Shown in pieces: positions 10,930-19,273 of a DNA stretch of 34,392 bases. Source of the DNA: Fimbriiglobus sp. GTDB taxonomy: Bacteria > Planctomycetota > Planctomycetia > Gemmatales > Gemmataceae. The stretch is from positions 1 through 34,392 of the forward strand of contig JANXTU010000493.1 in the NCBI GenBank assembly GCA_025352235.1, written 5' to 3'. The notes under the pieces were generated by a model. It saw only the letters and a program-made list of their open reading frames with translations, searched no databases and was not told the DNA's origin. Positions within the stretch are counted from its first letter, which is position 1. Every line of letters starts with the position of its first letter. The position numbers were made by a program, and so were the translations under genes.

Positions 10930-10991
10930 AATGATTCCAGCGCTATTTCACACACCTTTGCGTGGAACCATTGCAAAAAGCTGGAATCATT
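10930..10991. repeat. 60-bp palindromic interspersed repeat, copy A
   Basis: Arms aatgattccag / ctggaatcatt (11 bp). 49/60 identical to copy B at 25581-25640; shared gcttattgagactg motif at 11055-11068. Confidence 0.8.
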
Positions 10992-11083
10992 GGACGAGCC
11001 GCCGGGATCGCCGAGCGGGTAAGGCCTTACGACGAGTGCGGCGAATTGAGGTGCGCTTATTGAGACTGAAAATGCACATGCCC

Positions 11084-11150
11084 ATGTTCCTCACCCCCCC
11101 GTCGGTCGCTCTTCGGCGATACCGGGAACGGACTCGCCGGGCCGAGCTGA
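11084..11150 (+). pseudogene. Decayed partial duplicate of the DUF1501 gene 5' end
   Basis: atgttcctcaccccccc-gtcggtcgctc...ttcggcgataccgggaacggactcgccgg aligns to 11228-11303 (atgttccccacccccttcggtcgctc...ctcggcgatgccgggaacggtctcgccgg) with an internal deletion of roughly 18 nt. Confidence 0.75.
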
Positions 11151-11227
11151 ATCCGGGTGCGTGTTGAATGCACTCCAGTGCTGCAAATCCGTCTGTATTG
11201 CTTGAGGAAACGGAGAAGGTCCCACGA

Positions 11228-12688
11228 ATGTTCCCCACCCCCTTCGGTCGCTCGTTCCTCAATCGCCGGTCGTTCCTCGGCGATGCCGGGAACGGTCTCG
11301 CCGGAATCGCGCTGGCGGCCTTGCTCGCCGAGGCGGCTGAGAAATCGGCCATCGCCCCGATCATCCGGCCGGATGCGCCGCTCGCCCCGCGTAAGCCGCA
11401 CCACGCGGCCAAGGCGAAGCGAGTCCTGACGATCTTCTGCTCCGGCGCCGTCAGCCACCTCGACAGCTTCGACTACAAACCGGAGTTGGTGAAGCGCGAC
11501 GGCCAACCGCTGCCGGGGAATTCCAAGCTGGTCACGTTCCAAGGGGAGAACGGCAACCTCACCAAGCCACTCTGGAAGTACAAACCGCGCGGGAAGTCCG
11601 GGAAGATGCTTTCGGATCTTTTCCCGAAGCTCGCCGAGTTCGCCGACGACCTCTGCTTCCTGCACGGCATGACCGCCAAGAGCAACACGCACGGCCCGGC
11701 CGAAAATCAGATGAGCACCGGCTTCACGCTCGACGGGTTCCCGAGCGCCGGGGCCTGGGTCAGCTACGCCCTCGGCAGCGAATGCGCCGATCTCCCGGCG
11801 TTCGTCGCCATCCCCGATCCGCGCGGCGTCCCGCAGGTCGGCCCCAACAACTGGGGCAGCGCCTTCCTCCCGGCCGTGTTCCAAGGGACGCCCTTCTCCG
11901 CCGACAAACCGCTGCCGAATTTGATCCGCCCGGCGGCGATCTCGGAAACGACCGACCGTGCGACCCGCGATTATTTGAAGATGCTGAACGAAGAGCACCT
12001 CAAAGCCCGCCCCGGCGACACCGACTTGGCCGCGCGCATCGCCGGCCACGAACTCGCGGCCAAGATGCAATTGAAGGCGAAGGAAGTCGCCGACCTCACG
12101 AAAGAACCGAAGTCGGTCCACGAGGAATACGGCACCGGCGACGCGGACAAAGTGAAGGCCGGGTTCGCCCGCAACTGCCTGCTCGCCCGCCGATTGCTCG
12201 AGCGCGATGTGCGCTTCGTCCAGCTCTTCAACGGCTCGTACGCCATGGGCGAGGGTGTCGGCAACTGGGACGGGCACAAGGCGTTGAAGGATCAATATTC
12301 GATCCACGCCCCGATCTTCGACGGGCCGTGCGCGGCCCTGCTCCACGACCTCAAACGCACCGGATTATTGAAAGATACGCTCGTCGTGTGGGTGACGGAA
12401 TTCGGCCGGATGCCGACGTTCCAAAAAGGGGCGAGCGGCCGCGACCACAACCCGAAGGGGTTCACGGTTTGGCTCGCGGGGGCCGGGGTGAAGGCCGGGT
12501 TCAGTCACGGTGCCACCGATGAATTCGGGCACGCCGCGGTCGAAGGTGTCTCCACCATTTACGACCTGCACGCCACGATCCTGCACATCCTCGGACTCGA
12601 TCACGAACGACTGACGTTCTACCACAACGGCATCCACCGCCGGCTCACCGACGTCCACGGCTCGGTCATCCGGCCGATCTTGGCCTGA
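11228..12688 (+). CDS. DUF1501 domain-containing protein with Tat signal
   Basis: MFPTPFGRSFLNRRSFLGDAGNGLAGIALAALLA; VLTIFCSGAVSHLDSFDYKPEL; VWVTEFGRMPTFQKGASGRDHNP. Confidence 0.95.
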   Translation: MFPTPFGRSFLNRRSFLGDAGNGLAGIALAALLAEAAEKSAIAPIIRPDAPLAPRKPHHAAKAKRVLTIFCSGAVSHLDSFDYKPELVKRDGQPLPGNSKLVTFQGENGNLTKPLWKYKPRGKSGKMLSDLFPKLAEFADDLCFLHGMTAKSNTHGPAENQMSTGFTLDGFPSAGAWVSYALGSECADLPAFVAIPDPRGVPQVGPNNWGSAFLPAVFQGTPFSADKPLPNLIRPAAISETTDRATRDYLKMLNEEHLKARPGDTDLAARIAGHELAAKMQLKAKEVADLTKEPKSVHEEYGTGDADKVKAGFARNCLLARRLLERDVRFVQLFNGSYAMGEGVGNWDGHKALKDQYSIHAPIFDGPCAALLHDLKRTGLLKDTLVVWVTEFGRMPTFQKGASGRDHNPKGFTVWLAGAGVKAGFSHGATDEFGHAAVEGVSTIYDLHATILHILGLDHERLTFYHNGIHRRLTDVHGSVIRPILA

Positions 12689-12768
12689 CGCTTGCGCCTT
12701 CAACTCCGGGCCGTCGGGTATACAACATCCCCGGTCCGTTCCTCCCCCGACTCCTGCGAGGTTTCTCG

Positions 12769-13713
12769 ATGGCCAAGGCACGCATCTCCATCGGCACATG
12801 GGCGTACATCTTCAATCAGGAAGTGCCGACGAACGACTTCCACACCATCTTGCACAAGCTCGAAGACCTGGGTTACGACGGCGTCGAACTCGGCAGCTTC
12901 GGCCCGCACCCCAGCCCGGCGTCGCACCCGACGAAGGCGAGCCGGGCGAAGCTCAAGAAAGAAATCGCCGACCACGGCTTGGCCCTCTCCGGCATCGCCG
13001 TCGATCTGTGGGCGTTCAAAACCCCCGGCGTCAGCATCGTCGACGAAATCCCGGCGGCCTACCTCACGGCCTTCCTCGGCTGGTGCGCCTTCGCCTCCGA
13101 ACTCGACGCCAAGACGATCCGCGTCGACACCGTCCTCGCGCCGACGTACTTCACCGACGATGTCGAAGGGAAGAAACTCGGGGCGGAGAAAGGCTTCGAC
13201 CGGTTCGTCGGCGTCTGGGACAAGTGCGCCAAGATCGCCGCGGACCACGGCTTGAACGTCTGCTGGGAATTCGAACCGGGGTTCGTGTTCAACAAGCCAT
13301 CGGAAATCGTGGCGCTCGTGAACGCGGTGCGGGCCAAGGGGAACGCCAACTTCGGCGTGCTGTACGACACCTGCCACGCCCACATGTGCGCGGGCATCGG
13401 CGCGAACCAAAGCGGCGAGAAGCAAACCCTGCCGGGCGGGGCGATGGAACTGCTGGCCCAGTTGAAGGGGGCGATCAACCACGTTCACGTTATCGACAGC
13501 GACGGCAGCCTGAACGAGCACAACACGAGCACGCACAACCCGTTCGGCACGGGGCATTTGAACTTCGACGAACTCATCCCGGCGATCCGGGCCGCGGGCA
13601 TCCCGAGCGATTGGTGGTGCGTCGATCTGTGCTTCTGGCCCAACGCCTGGGACGTGACGGCGCAGAGCAAGAAGTACCTCGACAAGATGCGCGAAAAATA
13701 CGCCGCGGCGTGA
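12769..13713 (+). CDS. Sugar phosphate isomerase/epimerase (xylose-isomerase-like TIM barrel)
   Basis: DLGYDGVELGSFGPHP; VCWEFEPGFVFNKPSEIVALVNAV; NFGVLYDTCHAHM; HVHVIDSDGSL. Confidence 0.85.
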   Translation: MAKARISIGTWAYIFNQEVPTNDFHTILHKLEDLGYDGVELGSFGPHPSPASHPTKASRAKLKKEIADHGLALSGIAVDLWAFKTPGVSIVDEIPAAYLTAFLGWCAFASELDAKTIRVDTVLAPTYFTDDVEGKKLGAEKGFDRFVGVWDKCAKIAADHGLNVCWEFEPGFVFNKPSEIVALVNAVRAKGNANFGVLYDTCHAHMCAGIGANQSGEKQTLPGGAMELLAQLKGAINHVHVIDSDGSLNEHNTSTHNPFGTGHLNFDELIPAIRAAGIPSDWWCVDLCFWPNAWDVTAQSKKYLDKMREKYAAA

Positions 13714-13722
13714 GGATCGACC

Positions 13723-14388
13723 ATGATTGCCAAGTTCGTCGACCCGCCCGAAACGATGGCCGACTTGCACGAACGCCTGGGGTTCGTGCCGCTCGACCGC
13801 ATCGGCCTGATCCCGCCGCCCGGTCTAGCGACGGAAGAAGATGTCGTACGCTATCAGGAAGGCGAACCCAAACGGCTGTTCGAACTCGTGGATGGCGTCC
13901 TTTTGGAGAAAACCGTGGGATCGCGCGAGTCGTTTTTAGCCGCTTCGATCGTCGGAGCGATTTTTATCTACTTGAAAGGCAACAATCGGGGCATCCTCAC
14001 GGGCGCCGACGGCATGTATCGCATGATGGCCCGCAACGTCCGCATGCCCGATGTCACCTTCACCCCTTGGCGAAACCTCCCCGAACGCCGGATGCCGAAA
14101 TCGGCGGTTTGGGGAGTGATCCCCGGATTGGCGGTCGAGGTCCTCAGCGAAGATAACACCGTCCAAGAGATGGAGCGGAAGGTTCTGGAGTATCAAAAGC
14201 TCGGTATCGAAGTGATCTGGATCATCGATCCGGATAGCGAAACCGCCAAGGTTCACCGACTCGATGGCGAGGTCCATCAACTGACTTCGCTCGATTCTCT
14301 TACGGCTGAGAGCGTTCTTCCTGGATTTTCTTTGTCCCTCGCCGAACTGTTTACCGAGCCGACACCGCCCGACGAAGAGATCGAATAA
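13723..14388 (+). CDS. Uma2 family endonuclease (DUF820, PD-(D/E)XK fold)
   Basis: RLFELVDGVLLEK...RMPDVTFTPWRNLP...PGLAVEVLSEDNTVQEMERKVLEYQKLGIEVIWIIDP; C-terminal LTAESVLPGFSLSLAELF. Confidence 0.92.
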   Translation: MIAKFVDPPETMADLHERLGFVPLDRIGLIPPPGLATEEDVVRYQEGEPKRLFELVDGVLLEKTVGSRESFLAASIVGAIFIYLKGNNRGILTGADGMYRMMARNVRMPDVTFTPWRNLPERRMPKSAVWGVIPGLAVEVLSEDNTVQEMERKVLEYQKLGIEVIWIIDPDSETAKVHRLDGEVHQLTSLDSLTAESVLPGFSLSLAELFTEPTPPDEEIE

Positions 14389-14424
14389 ATCCCCCATCCG
14401 CATTCGCACAGAGGTCTTCTCCCG

Positions 14425-15576
14425 ATGCCCAAGAAATCCTTTCGCGTCGGCATGATCGGCTACGGCTTCATGGGGCGCGCCCATACGAACGCCTACAAGC
14501 AGGTCGGCCAATTCTTCCCTTCGGAACACGAGGTAATCCTGCAAGCCGTTTGCGCCCGCGATGCGGCCAAGGCCCAAGCGTTCGCCGACCAGTGGGGCTA
14601 CGCGAACATCGAGACCGACTGGAAGAAGTTGATCGCCCGGCCGGACATCGACGCGGTCGACATCTGCGTGCCAAATAACCTGCACGCGGAAATTTCGATT
14701 GCCGCGGCGAAGGCCGGGAAGATGATCTTGTGCGAGAAGCCGCTGGCGATGAACGCCGCCGAGGGGCGGACGATGGTCGACGCCGTCGAGAAGGCCGGCG
14801 TCGCCAACATGGTCTGGTACAACTACCGCCGTATCCCCGCCGTGAGCTTGGCCAAGAAGCTCATCGACGAAGGCCGGCTCGGCAAGATCTTCCACTACCG
14901 GGCCAAGTTCCTCCAAGACTGGACCATCAAATCCGACCTGCCGCAGGGCGGCCAAGGGCTGTGGCGCCTGGACGCAGCCGCCGCCGGGGCCGGGGTCTCC
15001 GGGGATTTGCTCGCGCATTGCATCGACACGGCGTTGTGGTTCAACGGCAGCCTGAGCAGCGTCTGCGCGATGACGGAAGTCTTCGTCAAGGAACGTCCGC
15101 ACACGCTGACCGGGAAGATGGAGCAAGTGACCATCGACGACGCCTGCATCTTCTTCGGCAAGTTCGCCAATGGTAGCTTGGCCAACTTCGAAAGCACCCG
15201 TTACGCCCGCGGCCACAAGGCCCAGTACACGCTCGAAATCAACGGCGAGAACATGTCGCTGCTGTGGGACTTGCACGATTTGCACCGCCTGCAAATCTTC
15301 GATTACAAAGACGACAGCGCCATCCGCGGTTGGAAGAGCATCCACGTCACCGACAACAGCCCGGACCACCCGTACATGGCCAACTGGTGGGTGCCCGGCC
15401 TCGCCGTCGGCTACGACACCAGCTTCACGCACCAAGTCGCCGACTTCTTGCAAGGGCTGAGCACGGGCAAGCCGGCCAGCCCGACCTTCCGCGACGCGCT
15501 CGAAACGCAGCTGGTGCTGGACGCGGTGCTGGAGTCGGCGAAGACGCACCAGTGGAAGGATGTCGGCGCGGTATAG
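14425..15576 (+). CDS. Gfo/Idh/MocA family oxidoreductase
   Basis: [74 protein letters not shown]. Confidence 0.95.
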   Translation: MPKKSFRVGMIGYGFMGRAHTNAYKQVGQFFPSEHEVILQAVCARDAAKAQAFADQWGYANIETDWKKLIARPDIDAVDICVPNNLHAEISIAAAKAGKMILCEKPLAMNAAEGRTMVDAVEKAGVANMVWYNYRRIPAVSLAKKLIDEGRLGKIFHYRAKFLQDWTIKSDLPQGGQGLWRLDAAAAGAGVSGDLLAHCIDTALWFNGSLSSVCAMTEVFVKERPHTLTGKMEQVTIDDACIFFGKFANGSLANFESTRYARGHKAQYTLEINGENMSLLWDLHDLHRLQIFDYKDDSAIRGWKSIHVTDNSPDHPYMANWWVPGLAVGYDTSFTHQVADFLQGLSTGKPASPTFRDALETQLVLDAVLESAKTHQWKDVGAV

Positions 15577-15609
15577 TTATTAGGGATTCGAGCGATAAAG
15601 GAGAACGGA

Positions 15610-16167
15610 ATGTCGACCGTGGCCACCAAGCCGATGACGGCGGAAGATTTTTTTCTCACCGAGGAATTCGAGGACGGCAAGTACGAACTCGTGCGAGGGG
15701 AGATCGAATTCATGCCGCCGCCCGGAATCCGCCATGGCGAAGTTCAGGGGCTCGTTTACTTCTCCATCAAATCATACTTGCTGACGCATCGCATCGGCCG
15801 CGTGGTGACGGAAAGCGGGGCGATCACCGAGCGCAACCCCGACTCCGTCCGCGGGCCGGATGTCAGCTTCTACAGCGCGGCCCGTTTGCCTTTCGGCGTC
15901 GAGATCATCGCGTACCACGACCTGCCGCCCGATCTCTGCGTGGAAGTGAGGTCGCCGTCGGATACCAAATCCGGCCTGCGGGCCAAGGCCCACGAGTACC
16001 TCGCGGGCGGTGTCCAGTTGGTTTGGGTCGTGGATCCCAAAGATTTCACGGTGACCGTTTACGACAGCAACTTGAAATCGACAGTGCTCGAAGCGGAAGC
16101 GACGCTCACGGCCGAATCCGTCCTGCCCGGGTTCCGCTGCGCCGTCTCCGACTTTTTCAACGGGTGA
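15610..16167 (+). CDS. Uma2 family endonuclease (second copy)
   Basis: MTAEDFFLTEEFEDGKYELVRGEIEFMPPPGIRHGEVQ...GPDVSFYSAARLP...DLCVEVRSPSDTKSGLRAKAHEYLAGGVQLVWVVDP. Confidence 0.93.
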   Translation: MSTVATKPMTAEDFFLTEEFEDGKYELVRGEIEFMPPPGIRHGEVQGLVYFSIKSYLLTHRIGRVVTESGAITERNPDSVRGPDVSFYSAARLPFGVEIIAYHDLPPDLCVEVRSPSDTKSGLRAKAHEYLAGGVQLVWVVDPKDFTVTVYDSNLKSTVLEAEATLTAESVLPGFRCAVSDFFNG

Positions 16168-16648
16168 TGGAGTACGTCGCCGATTGCCCCGTCGCCTCTT
16201 CGACTTCCACGCGCATCGTTTCGGGCGTGTAGCCGTATTGCTTTTCCAACTCCTTGGCCAACCGTCCGGCGAACCACTTCGCCAGCAACTCCGTCGTCGT
16301 ATTCGCGATGGGCAGCGCCGCGCAGTCTTCCTTCGGGAAGCTCCACATCTTCGCGCCGAAGTTCACGGTGTAGTTATTCCCCGCATCGGTGACGGGCAGC
16401 AGCGGATTCTCCATCGCCAAGAGCAGGTGGTGGTCGAGTTCGTCCACGATCGATTGCGTCCGCCGTTTGAGCGCGACGAAGTCGAAGATGTAGTGGTTGG
16501 CGTCGAGCGGCCCTTCGACCTCGACCGCGACGCGGTAATTGTGGCCGTGCAAACGCTCGCAATCGTCGCCGTTGTAGGTGATGAAATGCGCGCAGCAGAA
16601 CAAGAAGTAATCCTTGTTCACGCGGATGGAATATCGTTCGTCGGGCAT
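16157..16648 (-). CDS. 6-pyruvoyl-tetrahydropterin synthase / 6-carboxytetrahydropterin synthase family
   Basis: FCCAHFITYNGDDCERLHGHNYRVAVEVEG; ELDHHLLL; NTTTELLAKWFAGRLAKEL; RVEVEEATGQSATY. Confidence 0.9.
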   Translation of the reverse strand: MPDERYSIRVNKDYFLFCCAHFITYNGDDCERLHGHNYRVAVEVEGPLDANHYIFDFVALKRRTQSIVDELDHHLLLAMENPLLPVTDAGNNYTVNFGAKMWSFPKEDCAALPIANTTTELLAKWFAGRLAKELEKQYGYTPETMRVEVEEATGQSATYSITR

Positions 16649-16652
16649 GGGG

Positions 16653-17501
16653 TCACAACCAATCGGAAACGGGCCAAGCGAACGGGTCGCTCGCTTTCAA
16701 TTTACCGTCTCGCAACGCGATGAACAGGCACGCCGTGACGAGGTCGGCCGTGGTGCCGGGATTCAGGCGGTTGCCGTCGCAACGGAGGTAGGTGTCCAAT
16801 CCGAGCGCGGCGGCACGTCCATCGGAAGTTCCGATTCCCCCGTACTGCAATACGCTCGCCGCCCGAATCCTGACCTCCAGCGCACTCATCCCACCGCGCT
16901 TGCGATGGACGAGCGAATCGGGAAACTTGGCGAGCCATTGTAATTGGCACTCGATGACGGCGGCTTCCACGCATCCCAATCGCTCGAAGGCTCGGAGCAA
17001 ATGCGGGACGCCGAAATCGAACACATCCGCGAAACCGGTGGCGTATTGTTTCGCGATCATGTCCCGATCCGCCGCGAGGCGCATGGCGTCGAGGAGCGTC
17101 ACCGTCGGTTCGTCGTTCACCGATTGCTCGGAAACATCGCCTAACCCCCCGGCCGAAGCGAGGCGGATCGCCTCGAACGCATATTTCGCATCGTCGATGG
17201 TCAGCGACGCCAGGATCGCTTCGAGTTGCTCACGGTTCTCGGATTTCGCCAGCGGCACCAACAGCAGGATGATCCCGAGGTTCGTATTCGACGGCGTGAC
17301 CTCCCGCCGCAATTGCACGGCGCGCAGGATCGTCTCGCCGACGCCGCCACCTTCCGTCAACGCCTTCATCAGCGCCCCGGCCGAGTGGATGAAGTCGAGG
17401 TAGTTCAGATCGGCGAAGTTCGCGCCGGGGTGGACGTTGCCGACTTTGCGGGCGAGCACTTCCCAAACGCAGGCGGTGTGCGCGGCCATGGCGGCGTTCA
17501 T
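16653..17501 (-). CDS. Triphosphoribosyl-dephospho-CoA synthase (CitG/MdcB-like), H4MPT-cluster paralogue
   Basis: Start MNAAMAAHTACVWEVLARKVGNVHPGANFADLNYLDFIHSAGALMKAL; NTNLGIILLLVPLA; NRLNPGTTADLVTACLFIALRDG; ATGA overlap with the upstream gene. Confidence 0.85.
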   Translation of the reverse strand: MNAAMAAHTACVWEVLARKVGNVHPGANFADLNYLDFIHSAGALMKALTEGGGVGETILRAVQLRREVTPSNTNLGIILLLVPLAKSENREQLEAILASLTIDDAKYAFEAIRLASAGGLGDVSEQSVNDEPTVTLLDAMRLAADRDMIAKQYATGFADVFDFGVPHLLRAFERLGCVEAAVIECQLQWLAKFPDSLVHRKRGGMSALEVRIRAASVLQYGGIGTSDGRAAALGLDTYLRCDGNRLNPGTTADLVTACLFIALRDGKLKASDPFAWPVSDWL

Positions 17502-18337
17502 CGTGTTACCTCTGCGATGAACCGGATGATCTCCGCCGCGACATCGATCCCGCAGGTCGCCGCGAGCGCTTTCCACCCCGGTACGGCGTTGACTTCGATC
17601 ACGACCCAGCGGCCCGCTTCATCGCACAGCAAATCGACTCCGGCGATGACCGCCCCCGTGGCCCGCGCCGCATCGAGCGCCAACTTCTGTTGGGCGGGTG
17701 CGAGTTTACACGGCTCCGTCGTTCCCCCTTGCGCGACGTTGGTCCGCCAGTCGCCGTGACCGTGGCGCTTCATCGAGGCGAGGACGCGGTCACCGAGTAC
17801 GAACACTCTCAGATCCCACCCGGGGTGGTGGATGAACTCTTGCAAATACAGGACGCCGCCGGTTTGCTCGATGGCGTGGAACGTCCGCCACGCGACCTCC
17901 GCATCGGTCAGGCGCACCATCCCGCGACCTTCGGAGCCGAAGATCGGTTTGACGACAATATCGCCGCCGAGGTCGGCGAACGCGAGCATCGCATCGGCCG
18001 CGGTCTGCGTGCAAATCGTGCGCGGCACCGGCAGTCCGGCTTCGTCCAATCGCGAAGTCGTCAAGAATTTATCGACGCAGGTTTCGAGCGCGCGGGGCGG
18101 GTTGAACACGGGGATTTTAGATGCGTGCAAGCAATCCATGCGGAAGATGATTTGCTCCAACGACCCGGCCGGCATGGTGCGGACGATGATGGCATCGAAG
18201 GGCGGGTGAGAACGGGGCACTTCGGCAATCACCCGGCGGAAGTCGATGGCCTCCGCGCGGTGCCCATCTCCGGTGGCGGCGCGGAGCAAATCCTGCACAT
18301 GCCAGCCGGTACCGCCGCAGAGAATGCCGAGACGCAT
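17498..18337 (-). CDS. RimK-like ATP-grasp ligase (MptN-like)
   Basis: NPPRALETCVDKFLTTSRLDEAGLPVPRTICTQ; DIVVKPIFGSEGRGMVRL; WVVIEVNAVPGWKAL; located next to mch. Confidence 0.88.
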   Translation of the reverse strand: MRLGILCGGTGWHVQDLLRAATGDGHRAEAIDFRRVIAEVPRSHPPFDAIIVRTMPAGSLEQIIFRMDCLHASKIPVFNPPRALETCVDKFLTTSRLDEAGLPVPRTICTQTAADAMLAFADLGGDIVVKPIFGSEGRGMVRLTDAEVAWRTFHAIEQTGGVLYLQEFIHHPGWDLRVFVLGDRVLASMKRHGHGDWRTNVAQGGTTEPCKLAPAQQKLALDAARATGAVIAGVDLLCDEAGRWVVIEVNAVPGWKALAATCGIDVAAEIIRFIAEVTR

Positions 18338-18340
18338 GGA

Positions 18341-19273
18341 TCACGCTCCGAAAAAGGACTTCTTCAACAACCCCGCATCCGTACTGCCGAACGTCCGCGC
18401 CCGGCCAGTTCGCAGATTCACGAACGTGACTTCCGCGGGACTGAAGAGCAGCGGGTCGATCTTGTAAAAGTCTCCGTAGCGGGCGAACAAATCGGCGAAG
18501 AGTTCGCCGTGATCGTTCGACGCATTCGACGGCACCTTCGGGCCGATCTCGTCGATGATCGCATCGTCGCAATCCACCCACAGCGTCACGCGGCCGCCGT
18601 ACAAGATGGCGTCGTTCGTCCGGCCGATCGCGGCGAGCTCGTCCTTCGCCACGGGAGGCAGCGGAGCGACGCCGAACCCGCTGACGACGGCGTTCACGTC
18701 GAACTTCAATTCGTGCAGTTTGTGGAGCGCGGTTTCCACGGTGCGCGCCACGACTTGGATCGCCCCCGCGATGCTGCTGGCCGGGGCGACTAGCAGTGTC
18801 AACCGGTTGACCGCGGCGGGTAACCTCTCGCGGATCGCGGCGACCACACTTTCATCCGGCATCTTGCGGCTTTCGAGTACGCCGACGGCGCAATTCGAAT
18901 CGTCCGATATTTTCAGATGTTTGATGACCTCTTCGCGCCCGGCGAGGGCCCGCATCGGGCCGGATCCCATGGCGAAAAACTTGCCGGCTTGCACCTGCCA
19001 ACCGGCGTATTGCGAGCCGAGGCAGGCGAGCACCGGGGCGTCGGTCGTGACCGCGATGGTCGGCCCCATGTGGCCGTTGACGAGCGCGACCTCGGCGAGA
19101 TCGGCGAGGCAAATGCGTGCCATTTGCAACCCCGCTTGCAGGCCCCCGGTTGCGGCGACTCCGCAATCGATGACGCGCGCGCCGCCGACTTCGGACACCG
19201 TGACGCGGATCGCCTCGGCGAGTTCGACCATCTCGTCGGCGAGGGCTTCGGCCCGTTCGTTCAAGCGGATCAT
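18341..19273 (-). CDS. mch: Methenyltetrahydromethanopterin cyclohydrolase
   Basis: MIRLNERAEALADEMVELAEAIRV; RVIDCGVAATGGLQAGLQMARICLADLAEVAL; YAGWQVQAGKFFAMGSGPMRALAG; VSGFGVAPLPPVAKDELAAIGRTNDAILYGG. Confidence 0.95.
   Translation of the reverse strand: MIRLNERAEALADEMVELAEAIRVTVSEVGGARVIDCGVAATGGLQAGLQMARICLADLAEVALVNGHMGPTIAVTTDAPVLACLGSQYAGWQVQAGKFFAMGSGPMRALAGREEVIKHLKISDDSNCAVGVLESRKMPDESVVAAIRERLPAAVNRLTLLVAPASSIAGAIQVVARTVETALHKLHELKFDVNAVVSGFGVAPLPPVAKDELAAIGRTNDAILYGGRVTLWVDCDDAIIDEIGPKVPSNASNDHGELFADLFARYGDFYKIDPLLFSPAEVTFVNLRTGRARTFGSTDAGLLKKSFFGA

Noticed and set aside
11057-12346. 429-aa minus-strand ORF antisense to DUF1501
   Set aside because: Shadow ORF of a well-supported gene; low-complexity composition.
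13936-15549. 537-aa minus-strand ORF antisense to Uma2 and Gfo/Idh genes
   Set aside because: Spans two real plus-strand genes and their intergenic gap; composition is that of a GC shadow frame.
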